Shown: piece by piece, positions 1 through 4,657 of the stretch
How the letters are laid out: the number at the start of each line of letters is the position of its first letter
Numbering within the stretch: the stretch's first letter is position 1
The notes under the pieces: generated by a model
Seen by the model: only the letters and a program-made list of their open reading frames with translations
Told to the model about the DNA's origin: nothing
Database searches by the model: none
Assembly (NCBI GenBank): GCA_045532255.1
Contig: JAZSFO010000032.1
Coordinates: forward strand, 1-14,037
Source: RGIG8748 sp045532255
GTDB taxonomy: Bacteria > Bacillota > Clostridia > UMGS1810
DNA: 14,037 nt
Direction: 5' to 3'
Translations under genes and position numbers: made by a program

Positions 1-534
1 CGTCTGTCTGCCTTTGTACGTTGCACCCAACGACTCAGCAGCATCCTCTATAATAATTGCATTATGTCTTTGGCAAATGTCTGTTATTTCATCCATCTTT
101 GCCGGTGTTCCATACAAGTTAGCTAATATTACCACCTTGACATCCGGATACAATTCGAAAGCCTTTTCAAGAGCTACAGGGTCCATGTTCCATGTGTCGT
201 ATTCTGTATCAATAAATATGGGTTCTGCCTTTTCGTACACAACGGCATTTAGAGTTGCAGCGAAAGTCATATCCGTACAAAAAACTCTGTCCCCGGCTTT
301 GACACCTGCAAGTTTTACTGCAATATGCAGTGCAGCGGTACCACAAGACAGTGCTACCGCATATTTACATCCTATTTTATTACAAGTAATCCTTTCTACC
401 TCGTCAATATTTTCTCCAAGTGTTGACATCCAGTTTGTATCATAAGCCTTTGTTACATACATGAGTTCCTCTCCATGCATTGTAGGAGAAGAAAGCCATA
501 TCTTATTTTCAAAAGCCTTAATATCCTTTATCAT
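1..534 (-). CDS. DegT/DnrJ/EryC1/StrS-family PLP aminotransferase, N-terminal part
   Basis: The minus strand reads an open frame of 178 codons that runs off the left edge. It begins MIKDIKAFENKIWLSSPTM and contains ALSCGTAALHIAVKLAGV, the family's PLP-phosphate-binding Gly-Thr-Ala loop. It ends in IIEDAAESLGATYKGRQ, the motif with the conserved Asp that contacts the PLP pyridine nitrogen. The catalytic lysine lies beyond the window. The start is the ATG at 534, preceded by AGAAGGTG and by promoter copy A. Members transfer an amino group to keto-sugars and occur in surface polysaccharide, glycan or antibiotic-sugar pathways. The substrate cannot be inferred here because the neighbours to the left are missing. 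I see the family clearly; the pathway is unknown. Confidence 0.9.
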   Translation of the reverse strand, partial: MIKDIKAFENKIWLSSPTMHGEELMYVTKAYDTNWMSTLGENIDEVERITCNKIGCKYAVALSCGTAALHIAVKLAGVKAGDRVFCTDMTFAATLNAVVYEKAEPIFIDTEYDTWNMDPVALEKAFELYPDVKVVILANLYGTPAKMDEITDICQRHNAIIIEDAAESLGATYKGRQT

Positions 535-564
535 TTGAACACCTTCTGTAAAATATATTCATAT

Positions 565-640
565 ATTATTCATTATAACAACTGTAATAATAAATGTCAA
601 TGGAAAACGGTGGAGTTTTATGTGATTTTTATATATTTTT
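565..640. repeat. Promoter-bearing interspersed repeat, copy A
   Basis: One of four related copies in the window (others near 1968, 3596 and 4137). The shared core on the plus strand is GGTGGAGTTTTATGTGA followed by TTTTTATATAT. Left of the core, copies A, B and C carry a minus-strand sigma-A promoter. Copy A has no recognisable right-hand promoter; there the sequence becomes a tandem array. Confidence 0.8.
572..600 (-). promoter_or_regulatory. Sigma-A promoter of the aminotransferase gene (repeat copy A)
   Basis: On the minus strand TTGACA (600-595) is followed by a 17-bp spacer and TATAAT (577-572), a perfect consensus. The predicted transcript starts about 30 bases before the ATG at 534. 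Confidence 0.8.
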
Positions 641-707
641 ATATATTTTTATATATTTTTATATATTTTTATATATTTTTATATATTTTTATATATTTTT
701 ATATATT
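626..707. repeat. 10-bp tandem repeat of phased T-tracts
   Basis: Seven exact copies of ATATATTTTT (631-700) are flanked by TTTTT (626-630) and a partial copy ATATATT (701-707). The period of 10 bp is close to one helical turn, so the T5 tracts lie on the same face of the DNA, which is expected to give strong intrinsic curvature. The array appears to be an expansion of the ATATATTTTT found once in the flanking repeat. The rest of the 535-751 gap holds only the aminotransferase promoter and fic downstream sequence; I see no clear terminator for fic. Confidence 0.95.
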
Positions 708-751
708 ACACACCTTCTGCACACATAATATATGATTTTATTGCACACTGA

Positions 752-1822
752 TTAGATTTTTACAACCCAGTGACCGTTCTTGGCAGCACCGACTCTGTCG
801 ATAATTTCTTTTTCTTTTAATTTCTTAATGTTTCTTTCAATTGTTCTTGTTTCAACCCCTGCGTATTTAGCCATCTCTTCAATTGTTATGTTAGGGTTGT
901 TTTTTATAAATCCAACAATCTTTGTCTGCGTTTTTTTCAATTTTACACCGACAATTCCTGCTTTTACTCCGACGTTTTCTTCTTTTGCACCGACATTTTC
1001 TTCAAACACACCATTAATGTGTAAATATCGGTTTTTCAGTTCATTTGTTTCTCCCAAAAGCAGATTTCTAATAAACTTCTCAAGATAAATCGTTGTTTCG
1101 TGAATATTCTTTTTTAGATTCGTATAGTTTGCTCTTACTAATGCATTCCTAAAATACCATGAGTTTTCAGCAAATATATCGTTTGTTGCATCATACCCTA
1201 ATGACCTCAAATACTTAATAAAGAAAACTGCTGTTGTTCTTGTGTTTCCTTCACCAAAGATGTGTATCTGCCAAAGTCTTGATATAAAATGTGCCAAGTG
1301 CTCAATTATCTCATCTTGAGAAAGACCCTTGTAGCTGAATTTTTTTTCTTGTTCAAAGTCATATTCAAGAGTTTGTCTAAGTTCTGTCGCATTACCGTAA
1401 AGTACAGTTTCTCCGTCAAGCACCCATTCTTTTTTTGTAATATTTACATCTCTTATTTTACCTGCATGCTTATAAATTCCACAAAAGAGTTTTTTATGAA
1501 TACCTATATATTCACTCGGTGAAAACGTAAAGGCTTTTTCAGAAAGAATTGAAGCAATTCGAACCGAAACCTTATCAGCTTCTTCGGTCCTGTCGTCTTC
1601 TTCTCTATTTGCAGTTGCTTCATAGTAGCTGTTTATTCGTTTTTCGGCATCTTCCATTGTGATATAACCTTCAATATTCTCAATAGCTGTCTTCACAAGA
1701 TGTTCCGATGTTTCAAGCCCATCAACTGCCTGCAATCCAATTGCGGTACTCCACGCATATCCTTTGTACCTTTTATTGGGTTCTGCTTGTTTTATATATT
1801 CCCTAAATGGATCTTGGTACAT
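752..1822 (-). CDS. Fic-domain protein with C-terminal winged helix
   Basis: A 356-residue protein. The Fic motif HIFGEGNTRT is at residues 187-196, the variant with Thr in place of the second Gly of HxFx[D/E]GNGR. Active members transfer AMP or another phosphate-containing moiety to hydroxyl side chains. Upstream, residues 42-67 (KTAIENIEGYITMEDAEKR) resemble the inhibitory-helix region of self-inhibited Fic proteins, though the usual Ser/Thr position is not clear. Residues 273-294 hold an 8-residue repeat (EENVGAK, EENVGVK, GIVGVK). Residues 298-356 form a winged-helix DNA-binding domain, so the protein may also regulate transcription. The start is the ATG at 1822 with GAAGGGAAG upstream, not the in-frame TTG at 1840. 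It is transcribed from repeat copy B through a leader of about 140 bases. Target unknown. Confidence 0.9.
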   Translation of the reverse strand: MYQDPFREYIKQAEPNKRYKGYAWSTAIGLQAVDGLETSEHLVKTAIENIEGYITMEDAEKRINSYYEATANREEDDRTEEADKVSVRIASILSEKAFTFSPSEYIGIHKKLFCGIYKHAGKIRDVNITKKEWVLDGETVLYGNATELRQTLEYDFEQEKKFSYKGLSQDEIIEHLAHFISRLWQIHIFGEGNTRTTAVFFIKYLRSLGYDATNDIFAENSWYFRNALVRANYTNLKKNIHETTIYLEKFIRNLLLGETNELKNRYLHINGVFEENVGAKEENVGVKAGIVGVKLKKTQTKIVGFIKNNPNITIEEMAKYAGVETRTIERNIKKLKEKEIIDRVGAAKNGHWVVKI

Positions 1823-1840
1823 AAGTTTACTTCCCTTCAA

Positions 1841-1930
1841 TAATTTGTTGATTTTTTCAAATTAGCCCTTCGCTTGATAAGTTTCTATTGCTATGTCAAT
1901 CTTTTCTTTTCATCCGTTGCAGTCATTTTT
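1841..1930 (-). pseudogene. Possible decayed reading frame in the fic leader
   Basis: The minus strand upstream of fic looks like disrupted coding sequence. One frame gives MTATDEKK, and after a one-base shift it gives KIDIAIETYQAKG, a stop, then FEKINKLLKGSKL. The last part is in the same frame as fic and runs into it. It could be a lost small gene, such as an antitoxin, or a lost N-terminal extension of Fic. I recognise no family, and a chance reading is possible. Confidence 0.3.
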
Positions 1931-1967
1931 CCAACATTCAAACTATCATTTTGGTCATTTTTACATT

Positions 1968-2063
1968 TTTATCATAACAACTGTAACATTAAATGTCAAT
2001 GGACAATGGTGGTGTTTTATGCGATTTTTATATATTTCGTTTAAAATATTGGCAAAAAAGTGT
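1968..2063. repeat. Promoter-bearing interspersed repeat, copy B
   Basis: The core GGTGGTGTTTTATGCGA is followed by TTTTTATATATTTCGTTTAAAATATTGG. To the left is the fic promoter. To the right, TTGGCA with a degenerate -10 aligns with the active plus-strand promoter of copy D, as if that outward promoter had decayed. There is no plus-strand gene to its right. Confidence 0.75.
1971..1999 (-). promoter_or_regulatory. Sigma-A promoter of fic (repeat copy B)
   Basis: Minus-strand TTGACA (1999-1994), a 17-bp spacer, then TATGAT (1976-1971). The leader to the fic ATG is unusually long and contains the broken reading frame described separately. Confidence 0.75.
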
Positions 2064-2082
2064 TCTGTCACACATTTCACAC

Positions 2083-2138
2083 AAAAAACAACCGTGATAC
2101 AGATGCCATAATCATTGGATTGTATCATGGTTATTTTT
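2083..2138 (-). terminator. Intrinsic terminator of the MNT/HEPN operon, possibly bidirectional
   Basis: A 12-bp stem, AACCGTGATACA (2090-2101) with TGTATCATGGTT (2121-2132), contains one G-U pair and extends inward past a bulge. On the minus strand it is followed by a T6 run (complement of 2083-2088). On the plus strand it is followed by TTATTTTTTA. Confidence 0.8.
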
Positions 2139-2174
2139 TAGTACTCATTATTCAGTTCCTCAAGCATTAACCGC

Positions 2175-2582
2175 TCAATTTTCCAAAACTTCATTTACAT
2201 GTTTTTCTACAGTTCTGTAAAACGTTTCCGCATCATCAATTTGTCTTTTGGCATCCTCACGTGATATCAAATAAAAATCGTCATAGTCCGAGCTTTCCCT
2301 AACCATTGAAGTTGTTTGAATAATTGCACTTAATGTTTTGGGGAAAACTCCGTTTTTTATATATTCTTTTCTAAAATATGCAATTACTTCGGAATGATGC
2401 TTAAAGTCTACACCGTCAATAGCAAGAACAGAACGCATAGAATGAAAAACGCAATAATATGCTCTGTTTGTCGCTGATTTCAATTGTCCGTTTTCGTACA
2501 AAATATGGGCAGAAACAAGGTTATCTTTTGCAGTTTCCAATCTGTATCTAATATAATTGTTTCTTGCTTCATCAAGAGACAA
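2175..2582 (-). CDS. HEPN-domain protein of an MNT/HEPN toxin-antitoxin pair
   Basis: A helical protein of about 135 residues. The HEPN motif is NRAYYCVFH, giving R40 and H47 (R-x6-H). In active HEPN RNases the Arg and His form the catalytic centre. The ATG at 2606 would give a 35-base overlap with the upstream gene. I prefer the TTG at 2582, behind GAGAGAGGGTG, where the start overlaps the MNT stop in an 11-base translational-coupling overlap. In characterised HepT/MntA systems the HEPN protein is the toxin and the MNT partner neutralises it by adding AMP to a Tyr near the active site. Two tyrosines sit inside this R-x6-H motif. Assigning that mechanism here is inference; the pairing itself is clear. 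Confidence 0.85.
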   Translation of the reverse strand: MSLDEARNNYIRYRLETAKDNLVSAHILYENGQLKSATNRAYYCVFHSMRSVLAIDGVDFKHHSEVIAYFRKEYIKNGVFPKTLSAIIQTTSMVRESSDYDDFYLISREDAKRQIDDAETFYRTVEKHVNEVLEN

Positions 2583-2913
2583 GGGCCACACCCTCTCTCT
2601 GGACATTTTTCAAGAATGGAATTACATCCTTGTACTTCTGATATTTACTGTGACTTTCTACCACAGGCGATATAACAATATCATAATCTACAAGCAAATC
2701 TCCGAGATATTCAGAAACAGTATATACATATTTCATTATTTCCGTATCTTCTACATCTGCTACAATCATTATATCTACATCGGAATCATTTGTGTAATCG
2801 CCTCTGGCATATGAACCGTATAAAATTATATCCTTTAGCGTACTTCCGAATATCTTTTTCATTTCATCTACAAAAGAATCAAGTAAATAATTCAGTTCTG
2901 TTTTTGAGCACAT
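2572..2913 (-). CDS. MNT-type minimal nucleotidyltransferase (antitoxin partner)
   Basis: A 113-residue protein with the polymerase-beta-fold nucleotidyltransferase motif GSYARGDYTNDSDVD at residues 33-47: GS, then two Asp (D45, D47) for metal binding. This is the small stand-alone MNT type that pairs with HEPN proteins. The start is the ATG at 2913 behind AAGAGGGGG. An in-frame ATG at 2961 has no comparable site and would add a non-family N-terminus. The gene precedes and overlaps the HEPN gene, so the two are co-transcribed. The expected role is AMPylation of the HEPN partner. I see no clear promoter in the 60 bases upstream. Confidence 0.87.
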   Translation of the reverse strand: MCSKTELNYLLDSFVDEMKKIFGSTLKDIILYGSYARGDYTNDSDVDIMIVADVEDTEIMKYVYTVSEYLGDLLVDYDIVISPVVESHSKYQKYKDVIPFLKNVQREGVALVS

Positions 2914-2980
2914 AATGATTCCCCCTCTTCTGTTGTTTGGTAAATTTCTCTGCAACAGCAAGTAGTAAAATATTAATTAC

Positions 2981-3043
2981 GGTTGCTGTCGCAACCTACA
3001 CCTCATCAGTCACTTCGTGACAGCTTCTCCTCCAGGAGAAGCC
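2981..3043. repeat. REP-like palindromic element (three consecutive hairpins)
   Basis: Three perfect hairpins in a row: GGTTGC-TGTC-GCAACC (2981-2996), GTCAC-TTC-GTGAC (3009-3021) and GCTTCTCCT-CC-AGGAGAAGC (3023-3042). The string CACCTCATCAGTCAC followed by a CTTCTCC/GGAGAAG palindrome resembles, from memory, an abundant intergenic repeat of gut Clostridia. It lies between the relE/antitoxin operon and the MNT/HEPN operon and could terminate or stabilise transcripts of the former. It fills the gene-free stretch 2914-3097. Confidence 0.7.
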
Positions 3044-3097
3044 TTCTAACATTATTCATATTATTTGTCACTTGACTTTTACAATCGCATATCTATA

Positions 3098-3286
3098 TTA
3101 CCAATTAACAGAAGCCAGTTCAACAACTTCACCATTCGCAATATCAATCTCAGCTTGTTCTATTGCTTCAATTTCGTCTTCATAAGGTTTTACACCCGGT
3201 ACAAATCTTATCAAAACATTATATATAGTTTCGGTATCAGTCTCATTTAACATATCAATTAAATTATGCAAAACCGCTTTTCCCAT
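3098..3286 (-). CDS. Small acidic protein, probable antitoxin of the RelE pair
   Basis: A 62-residue protein beginning MGKAVLHNLIDMLNETDTET and ending in an acidic stretch, EIEAIEQAEIDIANGEVVEL. It starts at an ATG with GGGGGATT directly after the toxin stop, 12 bases downstream of it. The EAIEQAExDIxNGE segment resembles the C-terminal part of antitoxins linked to RelE/ParE toxins. I do not recognise a named family for the N-terminal half. Its role as antitoxin rests mainly on operon position. The toxin-first order is less common than antitoxin-first but is known, for example in HigBA. Confidence 0.7.
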   Translation of the reverse strand: MGKAVLHNLIDMLNETDTETIYNVLIRFVPGVKPYEDEIEAIEQAEIDIANGEVVELASVNW

Positions 3287-3298
3287 ATTGAATCCCCC

Positions 3299-3538
3299 TT
3301 ATATATGTTTATAAGCTTCGCCACGTGGCAAAACTGCCGATATTGTTATTATTTCCCCACTTACTGAATATATAACCCTGAAATCTCCTATTCTCAACCT
3401 ATAATAATTTAAATATCCTTGCAATCGTTTAACATCACCAAGAGGCAACTTATATATTCCTTTCAAAACCCTGTCTCTTGTCGGCGTATCAAGTTTTTTT
3501 ATATCCTTAATAGCCGTTTTAGTAATTTGTATTTCCAT
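3299..3538 (-). CDS. RelE/ParE-superfamily toxin
   Basis: A 79-residue protein with the compact RelE pattern. It has an N-terminal helix pair (TKTAIKDIKKLDTPTRDRVL), then RLQGYLNYYRLRIGDFRVIY, the diagnostic strand pair, then ISAVLPRGEAYKHI. RelE-type toxins cleave ribosome-bound mRNA, while ParE-type toxins poison gyrase; the sequence does not settle which applies. The ATG at 3538 follows the promoter of repeat copy C with a leader of about 58 bases. It is first in a two-gene operon with the small acidic protein. Confidence 0.87.
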   Translation of the reverse strand: MEIQITKTAIKDIKKLDTPTRDRVLKGIYKLPLGDVKRLQGYLNYYRLRIGDFRVIYSVSGEIITISAVLPRGEAYKHI

Positions 3539-3602
3539 TATATCACTGCATTCATTGATATTTTATGAATTTTCTGCTGTGTATTGTACATCTACATTAT
3601 TC

Positions 3603-3631
3603 ATTATAACAACTGTAACAATAAATGTCAA
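3603..3631 (-). promoter_or_regulatory. Sigma-A promoter of the RelE operon (repeat copy C, left)
   Basis: Minus-strand TTGACA (3631-3626), a 17-bp spacer, then TATAAT (3608-3603). The spacer and flanks are nearly identical to the promoter in copy A. Confidence 0.8.
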
Positions 3632-3683
3632 TGGAAACGGTGATGTTTTATGTGGTTTTTGCATAAAGTTTTCCCAAAAACAG

Positions 3684-3712
3684 TTGACAAAATAGATTTT
3701 ATTCAGTATAAT
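3684..3712 (+). promoter_or_regulatory. Sigma-A promoter of the antisense RNA
   Basis: TTGACA (3684-3689), a 17-bp spacer and TATAAT (3707-3712), a perfect consensus. No coding frame of note follows. Transcription would start near 3719 and run into the terminator hairpin at 3763-3799. Confidence 0.8.
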
Positions 3713-3718
3713 AAATAT

Positions 3719-3805
3719 AGAAAAAGGCAGTCCGTTGAACGACTCGCCAAATACGAAACTAAAAATTAGTCGCTACATTTGGACGTGGGCGACTAATTTG
3801 CTTTT
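3719..3805 (+). ncRNA. Candidate cis-antisense RNA (type I antitoxin)
   Basis: An RNA of about 85 bases predicted from the promoter at 3684-3712 and the terminator hairpin ending at 3799. Its 5' end can form a hairpin from GGCAGTC (3726-3732) with GACTCGCC (3741-3748). The terminator loop contains TTGG, a YUNR-type U-turn motif of the sort that often starts sense-antisense pairing. CCAAAT (3747-3752) is complementary to ATTTGG (3777-3782) in that loop, so a pseudoknot is possible. The 3' half is fully complementary to the end of the small peptide mRNA on the other strand. Both ends are predictions. Confidence 0.6.
3763..3805. terminator. Bidirectional terminator shared by peptide mRNA and antisense RNA
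   Basis: A perfect 11-bp stem, AAATTAGTCGC (3763-3773) with GCGACTAATTT (3789-3799), with a 15-base loop. The minus strand gives a T5 run at 3765-3761. The plus strand gives the arm TTT and then TTTT at 3802-3805. The stop codon of the peptide gene (3795-3793) lies inside the stem. Confidence 0.75.
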
Positions 3806-3867
3806 ATATCGAAAACAATCAAAAAGATTATTGTAAAAACCAATATTCTCAATAATATTTTTTCCAT
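3793..3867 (-). CDS. 24-residue hydrophobic peptide, candidate type I toxin
   Basis: The peptide reads MEKILLRILVFTIIF followed by LIVFDIKAN. It is a single predicted membrane helix with charged residues only near its ends, as in short membrane-acting type I toxins. The ATG at 3867 is preceded by AAAGGGGGTGG (3885-3875), a very strong ribosome binding site. Upstream, TAATGG (3891-3886 on the minus strand) pairs with CCATTA (3899-3894), and ACCCC can pair with the GGGGG, so the site may be hidden in the full-length mRNA. The gene has its own promoter (3995-3967) and shares its terminator with the convergent antisense RNA. I do not recognise the peptide family. Length, hydrophobicity, promoter, ribosome binding site and antisense partner agree, but toxicity is inferred. 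Confidence 0.6.
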   Translation of the reverse strand: MEKILLRILVFTIIFLIVFDIKAN

Positions 3868-3961
3868 AAATCAACCACCCCCTTTCCATTATGTAATGGG
3901 GTTTGGGGCGAGCCGTCCACGGAATGTTCATTCCCGAACTGCCTGTCAGATTTTTCTGACA
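3868..3961 (-). promoter_or_regulatory. Structured 5' leader of the small peptide mRNA
   Basis: The leader is about 93 bases. At its very 5' end is a 7-bp hairpin, TGTCAGA-AAAA-TCTGACA (3961-3944). Then GGCAG (3943-3939) can pair across GGAATG-AA-CATTCC with CTCGCC (3912-3907). Last comes the hairpin next to the ribosome binding site. A 5'-terminal stem and a masked ribosome binding site are common in type I toxin mRNAs. The GGCAG...CTCGCC frame also occurs at the 5' end of the antisense RNA. Confidence 0.5.
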
Positions 3962-3966
3962 ATGAC

Positions 3967-3995
3967 ATTATACTACACATCCTATATTATTTCAA
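3967..3995 (-). promoter_or_regulatory. Sigma-A promoter of the small peptide gene
   Basis: Minus-strand TTGAAA (3995-3990), a 17-bp spacer and TATAAT (3972-3967). Predicted start is near 3960, at the base of the first leader hairpin. Confidence 0.75.
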
Positions 3996-4136
3996 CACCT
4001 TTTCATAAAAACTCTAACATTATTTATAATGTGCTGAACTTTGCAACACTACCAATTATGCATATAAAAAGACTCTGCAATTTAATTTCTCTGCGAGATT
4101 AGGATGAAAAGTCCGTTTCACAGAAAATTGAGTTAT

Positions 4137-4217
4137 ATGTGGAAAAGCGGTGGAGTTTATGCGAGTTTTATATATTTTGTCTTTAACATTGACAAAAACA
4201 GTTTTTTGGGTTACAAT
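4137..4217. repeat. Promoter-bearing interspersed repeat, copy D
   Basis: The core GGTGGAGTTTATGCGAG is followed by TTTTATATATTTTGTC and then the arsR promoter. Unlike A, B and C it has no minus-strand promoter on its left. Between the peptide-gene promoter and this repeat (3996-4136) I see only a small ACATTA-TTTA-TAATGT hairpin (4017-4032) and no gene. Confidence 0.7.
4189..4217 (+). promoter_or_regulatory. Sigma-A promoter of the arsR-cadA operon
   Basis: TTGACA (4189-4194), a 17-bp spacer and TACAAT (4212-4217). The repressor operator lies directly downstream, where bound protein would block transcription start. Confidence 0.85.
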
Positions 4218-4226
4218 ACAAACATA

Positions 4227-4250
4227 CATATGAACATTTGCTCATATATA
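4227..4250. promoter_or_regulatory. ArsR/SmtB-type operator
   Basis: An imperfect inverted repeat, ATATGA-ACATTTGC-TCATAT, resembling the TGAACA-centred operators of the SmtB/CadC family. It lies just after the -10 box and before the arsR ribosome binding site, fitting autorepression relieved by metal. Confidence 0.75.
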
Positions 4251-4267
4251 AAAACGAGGTGATTTAT

Positions 4268-4621
4268 TTGGAAAAAATACCGTTTTGCAGTCACAACCAC
4301 ATGGAAATAAAAGAAATTCAAGAAGCGATAGAGCGTCCCGATGAAAGCAATTTGGGCAGGCTTTCCGAATTCTTCAAGGCATTCGCCGACCCCACGAGGC
4401 TCAGGATAATACATGCATTGTCTCAGGAAGAGATGTGTGTATGCTGTCTTGCCGAAGCAGTCGGAATGAGTCAATCTGCGGTTTCACATCAATTGCGATA
4501 TCTTAAGGGCATAGACATCGTCAAGTGCCGAAGAGACGGAAAGTCAATCATATATTCGCTTACGGATGCTCACATACTGCACATATACGGCGAGGGAATT
4601 ATACATATAATGGAAAATTAA
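4268..4621 (+). CDS. ArsR/SmtB-family metal-sensing repressor
   Basis: A 117-residue winged-helix repressor of the downstream efflux pump. The core FFKAFADPTRLRIIHAL and recognition helix SQSAVSHQLRYLK are typical. Two metal sites are visible. The alpha3 motif EEMCVCCLAE supplies C57, C59 and C60, with C7, H9 and H11 at the N-terminus as possible extra ligands. The alpha5 site has D100, H102, H113 and E116, the spacing of the SmtB zinc site. Zn(II), Cd(II) or Pb(II) is the likely inducer. The start is the TTG at 4268 behind GAGGTG. An upstream in-frame TTG at 4238 falls inside the operator and lacks a ribosome binding site. The cadA-like gene begins 36 bases after the stop. Confidence 0.92.
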   Translation: MEKIPFCSHNHMEIKEIQEAIERPDESNLGRLSEFFKAFADPTRLRIIHALSQEEMCVCCLAEAVGMSQSAVSHQLRYLKGIDIVKCRRDGKSIIYSLTDAHILHIYGEGIIHIMEN

Positions 4622-4657
4622 TTACAACTTAACAATATAAGGAAAGGAAATAATATA

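Larger units (their letters stand above)
3596..3712. repeat. Promoter-bearing interspersed repeat, copy C, with divergent promoters
   Basis: The core GGTGATGTTTTATGTGG is flanked on the left by the relE promoter and on the right by a plus-strand promoter (3684-3712). The two divergent promoters therefore share one central element of about 50 bp. Confidence 0.75.

Noticed and set aside
14..445. 143-residue plus-strand frame
   Set aside because: Antisense shadow of the aminotransferase gene, whose minus-strand reading shows the family motifs.
626..707. CRISPR array
   Set aside because: The 10-bp unit has no spacers; it is a simple tandem repeat.
475..735. 86-residue open frame on the plus strand over the AT repeat array
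   Set aside because: It is made of repeated Tyr/Ile/Phe codons from the 10-bp array, has no ribosome binding site and overlaps the start of the aminotransferase gene on the other strand.
3896..4102. 68-residue plus-strand frame in the gap before arsR
   Set aside because: It covers the hairpin leader and promoter of the small peptide gene, has no good ribosome binding site and shows no protein-like pattern.
4238..4267. Upstream TTG start of the ArsR repressor
   Set aside because: It lies in the operator and has no ribosome binding site; the TTG at 4268 has GAGGTG and matches family length.
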